Shown here: one piece after another, positions 1-9,577 of the stretch | Numbering within the stretch: the first letter of the stretch is position 1 | Layout of the letters: each line of letters begins with the position of its first letter | Assembly (NCBI RefSeq): GCF_004803915.1 | Contig: NZ_CP039396.1 | Coordinates: forward strand, 1,674,001 to 1,738,000 | Length of the DNA stretch: 64,000 nt | From: Duncaniella dubosii | Lineage (GTDB): Bacteria; Bacteroidota; Bacteroidia; Bacteroidales; Muribaculaceae | Direction: 5' to 3' | The notes under the pieces: model-generated | The model's input: the letters and a program-made list of their open reading frames with translations, nothing else | What the model was told of the DNA's origin: nothing | Database searches by the model: none | Program-made: the position numbers and the translations under genes

Positions 1-1139
1 TGCTCCGCAAGGGCAACAGTGAGCCGCTGGAATTCCGAGTGGTCCGCGATGCGATACCCATCTACAGTGTCGATATGTCCTACATGGTCAACGACTCGGT
101 TGGCTACATAGCGCTCAGCCGTTTCGCCGAGAAGACAACCGAGGAGGTGAAAGACGCAATGCGTACACTCCGTAAGCAAGGCATGAAGCATCTCGTATTT
201 GACCTTACGGACAATGGCGGCGGATATATGCGTCCTGCTACAGAACTTTCGGAAATGTTCTTAGGCAAGGGGGATATGATTGTCTACACAGAGTCTCCTA
301 AAAACGGGGTTGCCGAATATATAGCCGAGGCCGACGGCGATTTCCGCGACGGCCGTGTAGTGGTTATGGTCAACCAGTATTCTGCATCGGCATCCGAGAT
401 TCTGTCAGGAGCGATTCAGGACAATGACAGAGGGGTGATAGTCGGACGGCGTACATTCGGTAAAGGACTCGTGCAGCGTCCGTTCCCTTTCCCTGACGGC
501 TCAATGATGCGTCTGACCGTCTCGCGCTACCACACGCCCTCAGGCCGTTGCATTCAGAAACCGTATGTGGACGGTGACGACGAAGCCTATCAGCGAGACA
601 TGATTGAACGCTATAACGCCGGAGAGCTTACAAGCGCCGACAGTATACATCATTTCGCCGATTCGTTGAAATTCTATACTAAACGTCTCAATCGCCCTGT
701 GTATGGCGGTGGAGGTATAATGCCTGACCGTTTTGTGGCCATCGACACGACTATGTATTCCTCCTATTACCGCGATCTCATCGCCAAGGGTGTCATCAAT
801 AATTTCTGTGTCAACTACGTCGACTCACACCGCGCCGAACTCAAGAAGCAATTCAAGACTGATAACGATTATGTGAGGGGATTCGATGTCACGCCTGAAA
901 TTATGGACTCGCTCATCGAACTTGGCAAAAAGGAGGGCGTGGAGTTCAAGGAGGATGAATACAAGCGCTCGAAACCTATGCTTGAGGCCATTGTCAAGGG
1001 GTTGATCGGTCGTGATATATTCGAGCAGTCGACCTATTCGAAAGTAGTGTCACGTTTTGACCCGATATTCACGGAAGCGATGGACATCATCAACTCCCCG
1101 GAGCGTTACAATTCCTATCTGACGGCAGGGGAGAAGTGA
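1..1139 (+). CDS. S41 family C-terminal processing peptidase (5' end outside window)
   Basis: The reading frame is open from base 3, so the gene begins before the window; the GTG at 39 is only an internal codon. The visible part starts at the end of a PDZ domain (EFRVVRDAIPI) and runs through the S41 protease core: VGYIALSRF, LVFDLTDNGGG, the catalytic serine region SASASEILSGAI and the lysine of TFGKGLVQ. S41 enzymes are periplasmic serine proteases using a Ser/Lys dyad. The C-terminal ~200 residues (GGGIMPDRFV onward) form the helical tail typical of Bacteroidota CtpA homologues. Its periplasmic signal is not visible. Family assignment is secure, substrate unknown. Confidence 0.93.
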   Translation, partial: LRKGNSEPLEFRVVRDAIPIYSVDMSYMVNDSVGYIALSRFAEKTTEEVKDAMRTLRKQGMKHLVFDLTDNGGGYMRPATELSEMFLGKGDMIVYTESPKNGVAEYIAEADGDFRDGRVVVMVNQYSASASEILSGAIQDNDRGVIVGRRTFGKGLVQRPFPFPDGSMMRLTVSRYHTPSGRCIQKPYVDGDDEAYQRDMIERYNAGELTSADSIHHFADSLKFYTKRLNRPVYGGGGIMPDRFVAIDTTMYSSYYRDLIAKGVINNFCVNYVDSHRAELKKQFKTDNDYVRGFDVTPEIMDSLIELGKKEGVEFKEDEYKRSKPMLEAIVKGLIGRDIFEQSTYSKVVSRFDPIFTEAMDIINSPERYNSYLTAGEK

Positions 1140-1312
1140 CGCGGTTGCCTGACGGAGGTTGATGCGTATTCCCTCTTAATGAGCCATTTTAACATGGGCT
1201 AAGAGTTAGTTTGATTTATTAGTGATTGTCTTAAAACTTGTAATATACCCCGGATTGTTTTTTGAGAAAGGGTCTAAATCAAGTATAATAAGTTAAACTA
1301 AAAGTAATAGTC

Positions 1313-1719
1313 ATGGCTTACAAGATTGAAGAAATCGAGGGAATCGGTGAGGTATTCGCCAAAAAGCTCGAATCCGCCGGAATATATACGGTCGAAGACC
1401 TTCTGGCAGAATGTGCCTCTAAACCGGGCAGAAAGAAAGTAGCATCGGAAACCGGCATAGTGAAGAGCGTATGTTGAAATGGACCAACCATGCTGACCTT
1501 TTCCGTATAAAAGGGATTGCCGGACAGTTTGCCGAACTGCTGGAGGCTTCAGGAGTGGACACTGTCAAGGAATTCCGTCACCGTGTTGCCGCAAACCTGC
1601 ATCCGAAGCTCGTGGAGGTCAACGAAGCAAAGAATCTTTGCAATCGTGTCCCGTCGGTCAGCGATCTTGAGAAAATGATTGAACAGGCCAAGGAACTTGA
1701 ACCGGTGGTGACATATTGA
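1313..1719 (+). pseudogene. DUF4332 domain protein, broken by one-base deletion
   Basis: ATG at 1313 opens MAYKIEEIEGIGEVFAKKLES and runs into a stop after GIVKSVC. The rest of the protein (MLKWTNHADLFRIKGIAG to LEPVVTY) continues in the next frame from about 1461. Adding one A near 1458-1461 (ATAGTGAAGAG to ATAAGTGAAGAG) gives ISEERMLKW and an uninterrupted 135-aa DUF4332 protein. The two halves carry helix-hairpin-helix-like repeats (IEGIGEVFAKKLES and IKGIAGQFAELLEA), which in other proteins contact DNA; the function of DUF4332 is unknown. A strong palindromic terminator follows 22 bases after the stop. The lesion is probably a sequence error. Confidence 0.85.
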
Positions 1720-1740
1720 AGGCATGTTATAAACAGTTGT

Positions 1741-1796
1741 AAAAAATCAATGCTCATTGTACTTGATTTGTCAAGTACAATGAGCATTGATTTTTT
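1741..1796. terminator. Bidirectional hairpin terminator, perfect 26-bp stem
   Basis: Bases 1741-1766 and 1771-1796 are perfect reverse complements around the loop TTTG. The arms begin with A6 and end with T6, so the hairpin has a U tract on either strand. It lies between the convergent DUF4332 gene (+) and the lipoprotein gene (-) and can end transcription from both. Confidence 0.9.
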
Positions 1797-1830
1797 ACTC
1801 TGGCCTTAATGCAATGGCATAAGGTGAGTG

Positions 1831-2367
1831 TTACTGCCCAAGAATATCTTTAACCTTGTCAGCTCCCTTTTGTGCAGCGTCGGCGGTTTTTTCCTTGGCG
1901 GCGTCTATTGCATTTTTGGTAGCGTCCTTTGCTTCATTCACCTTGTCGGCTGCTGCGTCTTTTGCATCCTTGATTTTATCGGCAGCGGCATTCTTGGCAT
2001 CATTTACTGCGGCCTTGGTTGAGTCTGCGAGATTTTTCGCAGCATCCTTGGCTGCTTCTAACGTAGAGTCGGCCTGAGCTTCAAGCTTGATGCCGGTCAG
2101 ACCGATGGCAGCGCCTGCGTCCTTGGCCTGTACTGCAGGAGTTACTTCATTGAGGAAATCGGTTGCGGCCTGATTCTTGCCTTCCTTGACGAGCTTGTCG
2201 GCATAATCCTTGGCCTGCTGGATATAAATTTTCAGACTGTCAGGATTTGTACAGTTCTCGATTTTAGCCTTGAGTTCTGCACCTTTGTCCTCGGCTTTCT
2301 TTTCTGCGCTGCACGCTGCCATCATGACAGCGCCAACAATTGCGATGGATAGAAATAGCTTTTTCAT
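1831..2367 (-). CDS. Ala/Lys/Asp-rich lipoprotein with LEA-like amphipathic repeats
   Basis: A 178-aa protein with a lipoprotein signal peptide (hydrophobic stretch then MMAAC, Cys19 as the lipidated residue). Residues 25-95 form a helical, charged region. From about residue 100 the sequence is a run of degenerate 11-residue repeats of the type AKDAAADKIKD, as seen in late-embryogenesis-abundant and apolipoprotein-like helices. No enzymatic motif is present. The likely location is a membrane-anchored periplasmic or outer-membrane amphipathic helix; the function is not known. A second protein of the same style lies at 55191-55574. Convergent with DUF4332 and sharing its terminator. Confidence 0.8.
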   Translation of the reverse strand: MKKLFLSIAIVGAVMMAACSAEKKAEDKGAELKAKIENCTNPDSLKIYIQQAKDYADKLVKEGKNQAATDFLNEVTPAVQAKDAGAAIGLTGIKLEAQADSTLEAAKDAAKNLADSTKAAVNDAKNAAADKIKDAKDAAADKVNEAKDATKNAIDAAKEKTADAAQKGADKVKDILGQ

Positions 2368-2487
2368 AAATAAATATTAATAACAGATATTAATATAAAA
2401 GCTTTATCCCGTCAAATGTTCACAATCTTTTACGGGCAGTCCGCGATTTAACAGTTCTATTCCTGTTGCCATGGGTGGGATTGCCGT

Positions 2488-5400
2488 TTATTGAGGCGCT
2501 ACGGCGAGACGTTTTGTCAAGGATGAAGATTTGCCGCCAGATGAAATTGTCGCACGGTAAAGGTAGATGCCACGCGATACTTTCGAGCCTGATGTAGTTG
2601 TGAGATTCCAAGTGACCGGTGCTGAAGCATACATGTCGGCGCGTCCGCTGGTCTCAGATGTCCACATAAGAGTGCCGTTGAAATCGAAAATCTCGATTTT
2701 TACTGTCAGCATAGCGTCCGGCCGGTTATGGTTCACATAGAAATTGGCTTCGGTTGTGGCAGGATTGGCATCGGAATATATATCAAAGATCTTGGGCGCG
2801 AGGTCAGGATTTACGAAGAAATCGATTGTTGCGGAAGTGGAATTTCCCCCCGTATCCCAGACTTTTAGGGTCGCCGTATGGTTTCCGGCGGTAAGTTCAG
2901 GAAGCTGATAAAGGATTGTCCCGGCAGGTGATCCGTCGGAATCGGGCGTGTAGCGCGATGATACATCCGTGAAGCTCTGGTCTTTGTCAATAGATATGGA
3001 CATCTGATGTCCGATGCCGGCACTTGACATATTGAGCCCTGTATCGTCACTGACGCGGGCTATAAGCATGGGATTGGCATCGACGGCATCAGAGGGTTTG
3101 AACGAATCGTGATTCAGATAGAGATATTCAATCACCGGTGGAACGTCGTCGGGGAGCGCGTTCTCTTCAAGTCCGTAGGCATAGAGGTCGCGGCATACGC
3201 CCGAAGCTTCCTGTCCGTCGTCGGCCGAGGCGAACATCGAGACAGTGGCCGGACGATAATTGTCGGCAATTTCCGACGGCATCTGGATTATGATTTCAAA
3301 AATTCCGTCGGTCACCTGTGTGCGTCCGGCATAGAGGCGTTCACCTTGTTCTTCGAACGTATGTTTTTTCCCTTCGTCGTCGCCGACTTTACGGCCTAAG
3401 CTCGTGATGCTGCGCTCGGCATCGTAGAGCGACAGCGACAGCCAGCCGTTGAACCCTTCTATGCGGTTTCCGTCCGGATCGCAGATTTCTCCGCGTACGA
3501 CAGTCTGCGATCGGGCGGCAATCGTCGGTTGTGAATCCTCGGAGACTTCCTGGCCGTTGATTGAAAGCAGACGTATATTATTGGCCGGAGTTGCCAGCCG
3601 GAGAGCCGGGTCGGAAAAAAGTATGTAGCGTCTTACATTGTCATCTCCTTTGCGGCTGTTTTTTGCGCGACGGAACACTTCGCCAACCGGCTGGAAGTTG
3701 CCGTCAGCTTCGCGTCTGGTGAATTCTATTCCGGATTCTTTTGAGAGCGGACCGTTGAGGGAGATGTAGACAGGGCGGGTGGCGCAGAACCCACCGATTG
3801 CTCCTCCACCGTCGGTCATGATGAGCGATTCCATGCCGGAAGTGGCGTTGCCGTCGAGTTGTCCGAAGGTGCACGTCGCACCGTAGAAAAAGAACGGGTG
3901 ACGCAGATAGAGATTGTTAAGGTAGGTGGATGTGAATATGCCGTCGCCTGACAGATTGTTGATTGCTCCGTGACCGATATAGCTCCAGATTACTACTCCG
4001 TCATCGAAAAGTGACGAAACTTTTTTCTTGGCCTCTTCCGAAGTTCCGTTGCGAAGTTCATAGGCATCTATGTAGACTTTGTGATAGGTAAAACCGCGTC
4101 CTGAAGAATTGGTGCGCATGGTGTCTTCCATCGCGTCTGACTGTTCCATGTGCTGGCCCGTGTTCCCATCGTCTGCAAACATGAGTATGCGGTTTCTCCA
4201 TTCGCTTTTCGGGGGATTGTTTACATATGAAATCAGACGGTCGACATAATTCTTGGCGGAGCTTACGCTACGGGCTGGTATACGTCCGACTGCGACACTG
4301 AGACGGTCGGATGCAATGCTCAGACCTGAATTGTCTTCGAGAAAAGCCAGCGGATCGTCAGAACAATATGAGCTGCTTTCACCGTCGCAGAGCTCGCTTT
4401 GCCAGATCGGCAGTGTGATGGCTGAACTTCCGGCCATCGCACTTGTCAGTCTGCGATGGTCGTGATGTGCGCCACCCATAAGGAGTACATACTTCAGTGT
4501 ATGTTCCGCGCCCGAGGCATTGCCACGGTCATAGAACATCTTTAGCATGCGCCGCAAAGCATTGAGGTCAGCTACTCCGGAACCGAATTCATTATAGACC
4601 TGTTCTTCGGGTATCACAAGCACCTCAAGATTGCGTGGCGCAGCCGAGTGGAGATTTGCTATCCTACGGCTTTGTTCAAGTAGCTGTGACGGCGAAATGA
4701 TAATCATGTCGGGAGTCTGTTTTGCATGCAGATCCTGATTTGCGACGTTGCCCACGAAACGAGGATTGGGAAGCCCTACCGTTGAAGACCATGCTGCATA
4801 GGTGCGTAGGCCGTTATAGTCGCTTGTCCAAGCTCCTGCCCCGTCAGATGTTGTTGTCACTGGCATTGCTATGGGTGTGTTCGGATTGGTTACGTCCCAG
4901 ACTCTTGTGTCAGCTTTGATGCCTTTGAGTTTCACCGACCTGTTGGTAGCAGTGAAAATCAGTGGTCCAGATGTCGGCATTGAGATTTCGCGTGTATAGG
5001 TCAGCAATATTCTGTCAAGATTTGCAAGGCTGATCGGGGAACTTATGCTGATGCCTATGCCGAGTGCGAGAGAATTGCCGGATAAGGGGAAGCGTTTGCG
5101 TATGGTTGCGGTACGTCCCCATTCGGCTGTCGCAGGGACACGGTCTCCTGAGGCCGATGCCAGTTTCTGTCCGTTGGCTGTGAACGAGAGCTGGACGGGG
5201 GAAGAGGTGCTTTTTGCAAAAAAATCACACTGCATCCATACGCTGTCGGCAGCATTTCCCGGCAACTGGAAATTGAATGTCCGGTTGGATGTGTAGCGGA
5301 AATCCTCGCCGACAAGCTGATGGCCGCTTTCAGCCGGAGTCACAAGATCAAGTTCATGGTAGATGCGCTCGGTGAATGTAGTCGCTGCACCATCGGTCGG

Positions 5401-5865
5401 CGAACCACCTTCTGTGGATATCGAGCTGTCTGTATCCGGACGTGAGTCAGTCAGGAAATAATATCCTTTCGTGGAGTATGGATTGAGAGAATGAGTGAAA
5501 ATATCATCACGTTCCTGTTTCCACACCCCCGGTCCTTGGGCATAGAATATGATTCCGTTTGCAGTCAGTTCGCTTTTGACGACAGGAAGGTCGTCAACAT
5601 AGTTGGCACGTGAAAGCTGGTCGGAGATACGTGCTCCTCCATATCCGAAAATTCTTACCGCCGACGGGTCGCTGAATCCCCATGCTCGCAGAGTCGAAGT
5701 TGGGATGATGTGTAGGCCGCTTTCAGTCACGCTCACCTTTATCCATCGCCCTGAGGAGAGGACGGATGACTCAGCGTAGGTATCAAGAGTAAAGGCGTGT
5801 GTTGTGAAAGCGGATGCAAAAGATATTGTGAATAACGCAAAGATGTGTCGGATGAAACTTCTCAT
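2488..5865 (-). CDS. porU: PorU-like C25 family cysteine peptidase (type IX secretion sortase)
   Basis: A 1125-aa secreted protein with a signal peptide (MRSFIRHIFALFTISFASAF). The central part is a gingipain-like caspase-fold domain: DMIIISPSQL, YVLLMGGAHHDHR, the catalytic histidine region WSYIGHGAINN and the catalytic cysteine region FFYGATCTFGQLDG. The C-terminus (NFYVNHNRPDAMLTVKIEIFDFNG to LTKRLAVAPQ) is an immunoglobulin-like type IX secretion tail. Length and domain order match PorU, the sortase that removes C-terminal signals from type IX cargo at the outer membrane. No other por genes are nearby, so the sortase role is inferred from family. Confidence 0.88.
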   Translation of the reverse strand: MRSFIRHIFALFTISFASAFTTHAFTLDTYAESSVLSSGRWIKVSVTESGLHIIPTSTLRAWGFSDPSAVRIFGYGGARISDQLSRANYVDDLPVVKSELTANGIIFYAQGPGVWKQERDDIFTHSLNPYSTKGYYFLTDSRPDTDSSISTEGGSPTDGAATTFTERIYHELDLVTPAESGHQLVGEDFRYTSNRTFNFQLPGNAADSVWMQCDFFAKSTSSPVQLSFTANGQKLASASGDRVPATAEWGRTATIRKRFPLSGNSLALGIGISISSPISLANLDRILLTYTREISMPTSGPLIFTATNRSVKLKGIKADTRVWDVTNPNTPIAMPVTTTSDGAGAWTSDYNGLRTYAAWSSTVGLPNPRFVGNVANQDLHAKQTPDMIIISPSQLLEQSRRIANLHSAAPRNLEVLVIPEEQVYNEFGSGVADLNALRRMLKMFYDRGNASGAEHTLKYVLLMGGAHHDHRRLTSAMAGSSAITLPIWQSELCDGESSSYCSDDPLAFLEDNSGLSIASDRLSVAVGRIPARSVSSAKNYVDRLISYVNNPPKSEWRNRILMFADDGNTGQHMEQSDAMEDTMRTNSSGRGFTYHKVYIDAYELRNGTSEEAKKKVSSLFDDGVVIWSYIGHGAINNLSGDGIFTSTYLNNLYLRHPFFFYGATCTFGQLDGNATSGMESLIMTDGGGAIGGFCATRPVYISLNGPLSKESGIEFTRREADGNFQPVGEVFRRAKNSRKGDDNVRRYILFSDPALRLATPANNIRLLSINGQEVSEDSQPTIAARSQTVVRGEICDPDGNRIEGFNGWLSLSLYDAERSITSLGRKVGDDEGKKHTFEEQGERLYAGRTQVTDGIFEIIIQMPSEIADNYRPATVSMFASADDGQEASGVCRDLYAYGLEENALPDDVPPVIEYLYLNHDSFKPSDAVDANPMLIARVSDDTGLNMSSAGIGHQMSISIDKDQSFTDVSSRYTPDSDGSPAGTILYQLPELTAGNHTATLKVWDTGGNSTSATIDFFVNPDLAPKIFDIYSDANPATTEANFYVNHNRPDAMLTVKIEIFDFNGTLMWTSETSGRADMYASAPVTWNLTTTSGSKVSRGIYLYRATISSGGKSSSLTKRLAVAPQ

Positions 5866-5967
5866 GTAGAATACCAGTGAATTTCGGCCTTCGGATTATG
5901 GAACAGAGGCCGTGATGGTGGATAATGAAGATGGTTTATCTGATTATAAACGTGTGGATGAGGTTAT

Positions 5968-6699
5968 TTATTGCATATTGTCCGACGTGGTTTCACCCGT
6001 AGGTGACAGGAATTCCATCCACTCTGCCGCCGAACCGTAGAATGCGTTGATATCGACCGGATGGTCGATGCCGTTTACCCTGCCGTTATGAGTGCCTTGC
6101 CATAGTTTCCATTCGATCCCATGCGGCTCGTCGATAAGAGAACAGATCCAGAGCGGGTAGCCTTCAAGACGGCCTCTGACGAAACGGGCAAAGCCGTTTT
6201 TGTTCGTATATAGCATCACCCTGTGTCCGTGTGATTCAAGGTGGTCAATCATTTCTGTCAGGCGGTTGAGCACCATCGGAGTGGGTTGGCTGTTGGAATT
6301 TGTCCACTCTTCGATATCTATAATCAGTGGAAGGTCGAGTTCCCGTGACTGCAATGAATTAAGAAAATTCAGACCCTGCATGTAGCCGGGTGTGTCGAAT
6401 CGGAAAAAGTGGTATGCACCTACCTTTAGACCGGCCTTGCGGGCCTCGCGCAGATTATCGATGAACCTGCGGTCCTTGAATGTTCCGCCCTCTGTCGCTT
6501 TTATGATTACAAAAGATATGCCGTCGGATGCAACCTTTCTAAAATCGATTTCTCCGTTGTGGGCGCTGATATCGATGCCTATGATTTTGAATTTGCTCCT
6601 GTCGGGATAGCTTTGAGCCGGCGCGTCTCCTCCTTTACCGCAAGCGTTGAGGATTGCGGTCAGTATCATGATAAAGACGGTGTGGAGCAAAGGCTTCAT
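5968..6699 (-). CDS. GH25 family lysozyme-like lipoprotein
   Basis: A 243-aa protein with a lipoprotein signal (TAILNAC, Cys20). The mature part is a glycoside hydrolase family 25 barrel: IGIDISAHNGEIDF at the start, FVIIKATEG, VGAYHFFRF, and the acidic pair LPLIIDIEEW that holds the catalytic Asp/Glu; LYTNKNGF and LWQGTHNGRVNGI close the fold. GH25 enzymes hydrolyse beta-1,4 bonds in peptidoglycan (N-acetylmuramidase). It lies about 100 bases downstream of the porU start, same strand. Likely an envelope-anchored muramidase; the target (own wall or other bacteria) is open. Confidence 0.9.
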   Translation of the reverse strand: MKPLLHTVFIMILTAILNACGKGGDAPAQSYPDRSKFKIIGIDISAHNGEIDFRKVASDGISFVIIKATEGGTFKDRRFIDNLREARKAGLKVGAYHFFRFDTPGYMQGLNFLNSLQSRELDLPLIIDIEEWTNSNSQPTPMVLNRLTEMIDHLESHGHRVMLYTNKNGFARFVRGRLEGYPLWICSLIDEPHGIEWKLWQGTHNGRVNGIDHPVDINAFYGSAAEWMEFLSPTGETTSDNMQ

Positions 6700-6743
6700 G
6701 CCACAAATTTAGCAAATATTTCGTGAAAACGTAAGGAAAAGCG

Positions 6744-6751
6744 TAAATTTG
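6744..6751 (+). promoter_or_regulatory. Putative -7 element for the GH28 pair
   Basis: TAAATTTG matches the Bacteroidota -7 consensus TAnnTTTG and lies 25 bases before the ATG of the first GH28 gene. The -33 region (ATTTCG near 6720) is a poor match to TTTG, so an activator may be needed. No regulator gene is seen beside the locus. Confidence 0.45.
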
Positions 6752-6776
6752 CCATATAAATCTAATCAAAGTAAAC

Positions 6777-8108
6777 ATGAACAGACTTATTACCCTATTT
6801 GTATCCACAGTGCTGTCAATTGCTGCCTGCGCCCAGACCGCAGCTTTCGAGATGCCGGCATTCGTAAATGAAGTAGTCAACATGAAAGCTCCGTCGTTTC
6901 CTGACTATACGGTCAGTATAGCCAAGACAGGTGCAAGGCCCGGAAAACTCTCGACCGCAGCTATCCAGAAAGCGATTGACCGGGTGTCGGCTAAAGGCGG
7001 GGGCACGGTGCTCGTTCCTGCAGGCGAATGGCTTTCAGGGCGTATCATGCTTAAGAGCAATGTCAATCTGCATATATCGGAGGGTGCTACACTTGAATTC
7101 ACAGGCGATATAGCCGACTATCTGCCTCTGGTTGATTCGCGCTATGAAGGAGCGGATGTGAAGTCGCTCGGTGCGATGATATATGCAAACAACGCGGAAA
7201 ATATAGCGGTTACCGGCAAAGGTCATCTTAAAGCTCCTTCGCGCGAGTGTGAGATTACGGGCAAGATGGATACAGGCTTGTCGGTGACGGCAGAAAAGAG
7301 CATTGAATCAGGCGCGGCGCGTGAGGCCACTCTCGACAAGATCTATATGCCGACATTCATAGGTCCGGTCGGATGCAAGGGGATTCTTATTGAGGATGTC
7401 ACTCTCGACGGATCGATTTTCTGGAATATCGCTCCTGTCTATTGTGAGAATATAATTATACGAGGCGTTACTGTCAACAGTCACGGACATCCGCGTACCG
7501 ACGGAATCGACATTGATTCAAGTGTGAATGCTCTTATTGAAAACACAACTCTCGATTGTGGCGACGATTGCTTTACATTGAAGTCCGGCCGTGGAGAGGA
7601 GGCTGTCGACCTTGGCCGTCCGACGCAGAATATCGTAATCCGTAACTGCCGCGTGAAAAGAGGTGTGGGCGGCATTACTGTCGGCACCGAGACTGCCGGG
7701 TTTATCCGAAACGTATATGCCGAGAATGTGGTGATGGAAGAGCCCCGCATGCCTCTTTATTTCAAGACTCGCCGTCCGCGTGGAGGCGGTGCGGAAAATA
7801 TCTGGATCAGGAATGTGAAGGTTTCGAAGGCCAACGGTCCTGCTATCCAGATGGACATGCTCGGTAGCCCGTCATGGATGGGTGCACTGGCCGAACGTCT
7901 TCCGGCCCAGCCTGTCGGAAAAGTCACTCCGCGTTTCAGCGACATCCATGTCGACGATTTTACTGTCGGTGAATGCCGTCTGCTTATTCAGGCAAAGGGC
8001 CTGCCGGAAATGCCTGTCGAGAACATGACTGTCACCAACGTTAAATCGAAGAACAAGAACATCAGACTTCAGGATGTGGGAACTATTGAAATAACTTTCG
8101 CTGAGTGA
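6777..8108 (+). CDS. GH28 family glycosidase (polygalacturonase/rhamnogalacturonase-like)
   Basis: A 443-aa secreted protein with a signal peptide ending near ACAQTAAF. It carries the right-handed beta-helix GH28 core: AAIQKAIDRVSAKGGGTVLVPAG near the N-terminus, then RTDGIDIDSS, DCGDDCFTLKSG and GGITVGTET. The three catalytic aspartates are present (TD and DD). The usual histidine of the GHG motif is replaced (RGVGG), as happens outside the classic polygalacturonases; this favours a rhamnogalacturonan or other pectic substrate. Its stop overlaps the next GH28 gene (TGATG at 8106-8110), so the two are translationally coupled. Confidence 0.9.
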   Translation: MNRLITLFVSTVLSIAACAQTAAFEMPAFVNEVVNMKAPSFPDYTVSIAKTGARPGKLSTAAIQKAIDRVSAKGGGTVLVPAGEWLSGRIMLKSNVNLHISEGATLEFTGDIADYLPLVDSRYEGADVKSLGAMIYANNAENIAVTGKGHLKAPSRECEITGKMDTGLSVTAEKSIESGAAREATLDKIYMPTFIGPVGCKGILIEDVTLDGSIFWNIAPVYCENIIIRGVTVNSHGHPRTDGIDIDSSVNALIENTTLDCGDDCFTLKSGRGEEAVDLGRPTQNIVIRNCRVKRGVGGITVGTETAGFIRNVYAENVVMEEPRMPLYFKTRRPRGGGAENIWIRNVKVSKANGPAIQMDMLGSPSWMGALAERLPAQPVGKVTPRFSDIHVDDFTVGECRLLIQAKGLPEMPVENMTVTNVKSKNKNIRLQDVGTIEITFAE

Positions 8109-9508
8109 TGTGGCTTAGAAGTTCTGAAAGTATGAAATTCTCAGATATTTTTGCCGCAGGGGTGTTAGGTCTGCTGGTTATGTCCTTTGGATGTGACGAG
8201 GCCGCTGCAGCAGTCCACAGCATAACAGACTACGGCGCTGTCAGCGATACGACACAACTCAGTACGGAGGCTGTACAGCAGGCTATTGACGCATGTTCGG
8301 CTGCCGGAGGCGGGACAGTGACCGTCCCGTCGGGCAGTTATAAAATCGGAAGTATATTTCTGAAAAGCAATGTGACGTTAAATCTTGAAAATGGCTCGAC
8401 TCTCTACGGCAGTACCGACATCAGTGATTATACTCCGGTCACGACTGATTATGTCTCACTCCGTACGCATACGCCAACAATTCAGCTGATTTATGCCGAT
8501 AAGGCCGACAATATAGCCATTACAGGAGAGGGTACGATAGATGGCCGTGGAAAGGCTTTCCCGAAGCTATCGTGGAACGACGAGGGCATCACCCGTCCGC
8601 ATCTCTTGCGCTTTATCTGTTGCAATGGGGTGAAAGTATCAGGCGTGACATTAAAAAATTCAGGGTGCTGGATGCAGCATTATCTTGCATGTGACAAGGT
8701 AAGGATTGACGGTATCACAGTCATTAACCGTAATAATTATAACAATGATGCCCTTGACCTTGACGGATGTCACGACGTTACGGTGTCAAATATGATAGCA
8801 GACTCCGACGATGATGCGATTACGCTTAAAAGCACTTCGCCACGACTCTGCGAGGACATTGTCATCAGCAACTGTGTAGTGTCAAGTCACTGCAATGCCA
8901 TCAAACTGGGGACAGAGACTAACGGCGGTTTCCGTAACATCATAATCCGTGGAATTGCCGTGAAGCCTTCTTCCGACCAGTCAAGCCAGTATTTCGGTTA
9001 TCCCGGTGGCATCGGTCACGGAGCTATCGTGCTTGAGATTGTCGACGGAGGAGTGATGAGCAATATCGATATAGGTGATGTAACCATCCGTGGTACTGAA
9101 TCACCGATATTCATACGTCTTGCCGACCGTGCTCGCCCTTATTCTCCCGATGTGCCTGTCAACGGTGTCGGGAAAATGGAGCGGATCTGCCTTCATGACA
9201 TAATGATTGACGAGGCCGGTCCGACAGGCTCTTCTATCACAGGTCTTGAAGGCCATCCTGTTTGTGATGTTGAATTGCGCAATATCCGTATCCGTCATCA
9301 TGGCGGTCAGAGTGTGACTCCAGCTCCCGATGACGAGAAAAGAGCGGAATATCCCGAATCGACCATGTGGGGTATTCTTCCTGCCAAGGGTTTCTGGCTT
9401 AATCATACACGCAACATAACATTTGACAATGTCACAGTCGAGACTATAGCTCCCGACGAGCGCGAGACTTATGTCGCGACAGACTCCGAAAATCTTATAA
9501 TACGATAA
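8108..9508 (+). CDS. GH28 family glycosidase (pectin-degrading beta-helix)
   Basis: A second secreted GH28 protein of about 466 aa. The ATG at 8108 overlaps the upstream stop; an alternative ATG at 8132 gives a tidier signal peptide (MKFSDIFAAGVLGLL). The core contains YGAVSDTTQLSTEAVQQAID, GEGTIDGRG, NNDALDLDG (first catalytic Asp), DSDDDAITLKS (Asp pair) and AIKLGTETNGG. The GHG histidine position reads SHCN, different from its neighbour, so the two paralogues probably cut different pectic bonds. A strong hairpin terminator follows directly after the gene. Confidence 0.9.
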   Translation: MWLRSSESMKFSDIFAAGVLGLLVMSFGCDEAAAAVHSITDYGAVSDTTQLSTEAVQQAIDACSAAGGGTVTVPSGSYKIGSIFLKSNVTLNLENGSTLYGSTDISDYTPVTTDYVSLRTHTPTIQLIYADKADNIAITGEGTIDGRGKAFPKLSWNDEGITRPHLLRFICCNGVKVSGVTLKNSGCWMQHYLACDKVRIDGITVINRNNYNNDALDLDGCHDVTVSNMIADSDDDAITLKSTSPRLCEDIVISNCVVSSHCNAIKLGTETNGGFRNIIIRGIAVKPSSDQSSQYFGYPGGIGHGAIVLEIVDGGVMSNIDIGDVTIRGTESPIFIRLADRARPYSPDVPVNGVGKMERICLHDIMIDEAGPTGSSITGLEGHPVCDVELRNIRIRHHGGQSVTPAPDDEKRAEYPESTMWGILPAKGFWLNHTRNITFDNVTVETIAPDERETYVATDSENLIIR

Positions 9509-9516
9509 TCTCGAAT

Positions 9517-9561
9517 AAAAACAGACCCGGAAATTCACTGTAGTTTTCGGGTCTGTTTTTT
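9517..9561. terminator. Bidirectional hairpin terminator between convergent pectin operons
   Basis: Arm AAAAACAGACCCG at 9517-9529 pairs with CGGGTCTGTTTTT at 9548-9560, giving a U tract in both directions. It separates the GH28 pair (+) from the GH105 gene (-). Confidence 0.85.
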
Positions 9562-9577
9562 ATCGATGTTTTAAGCC

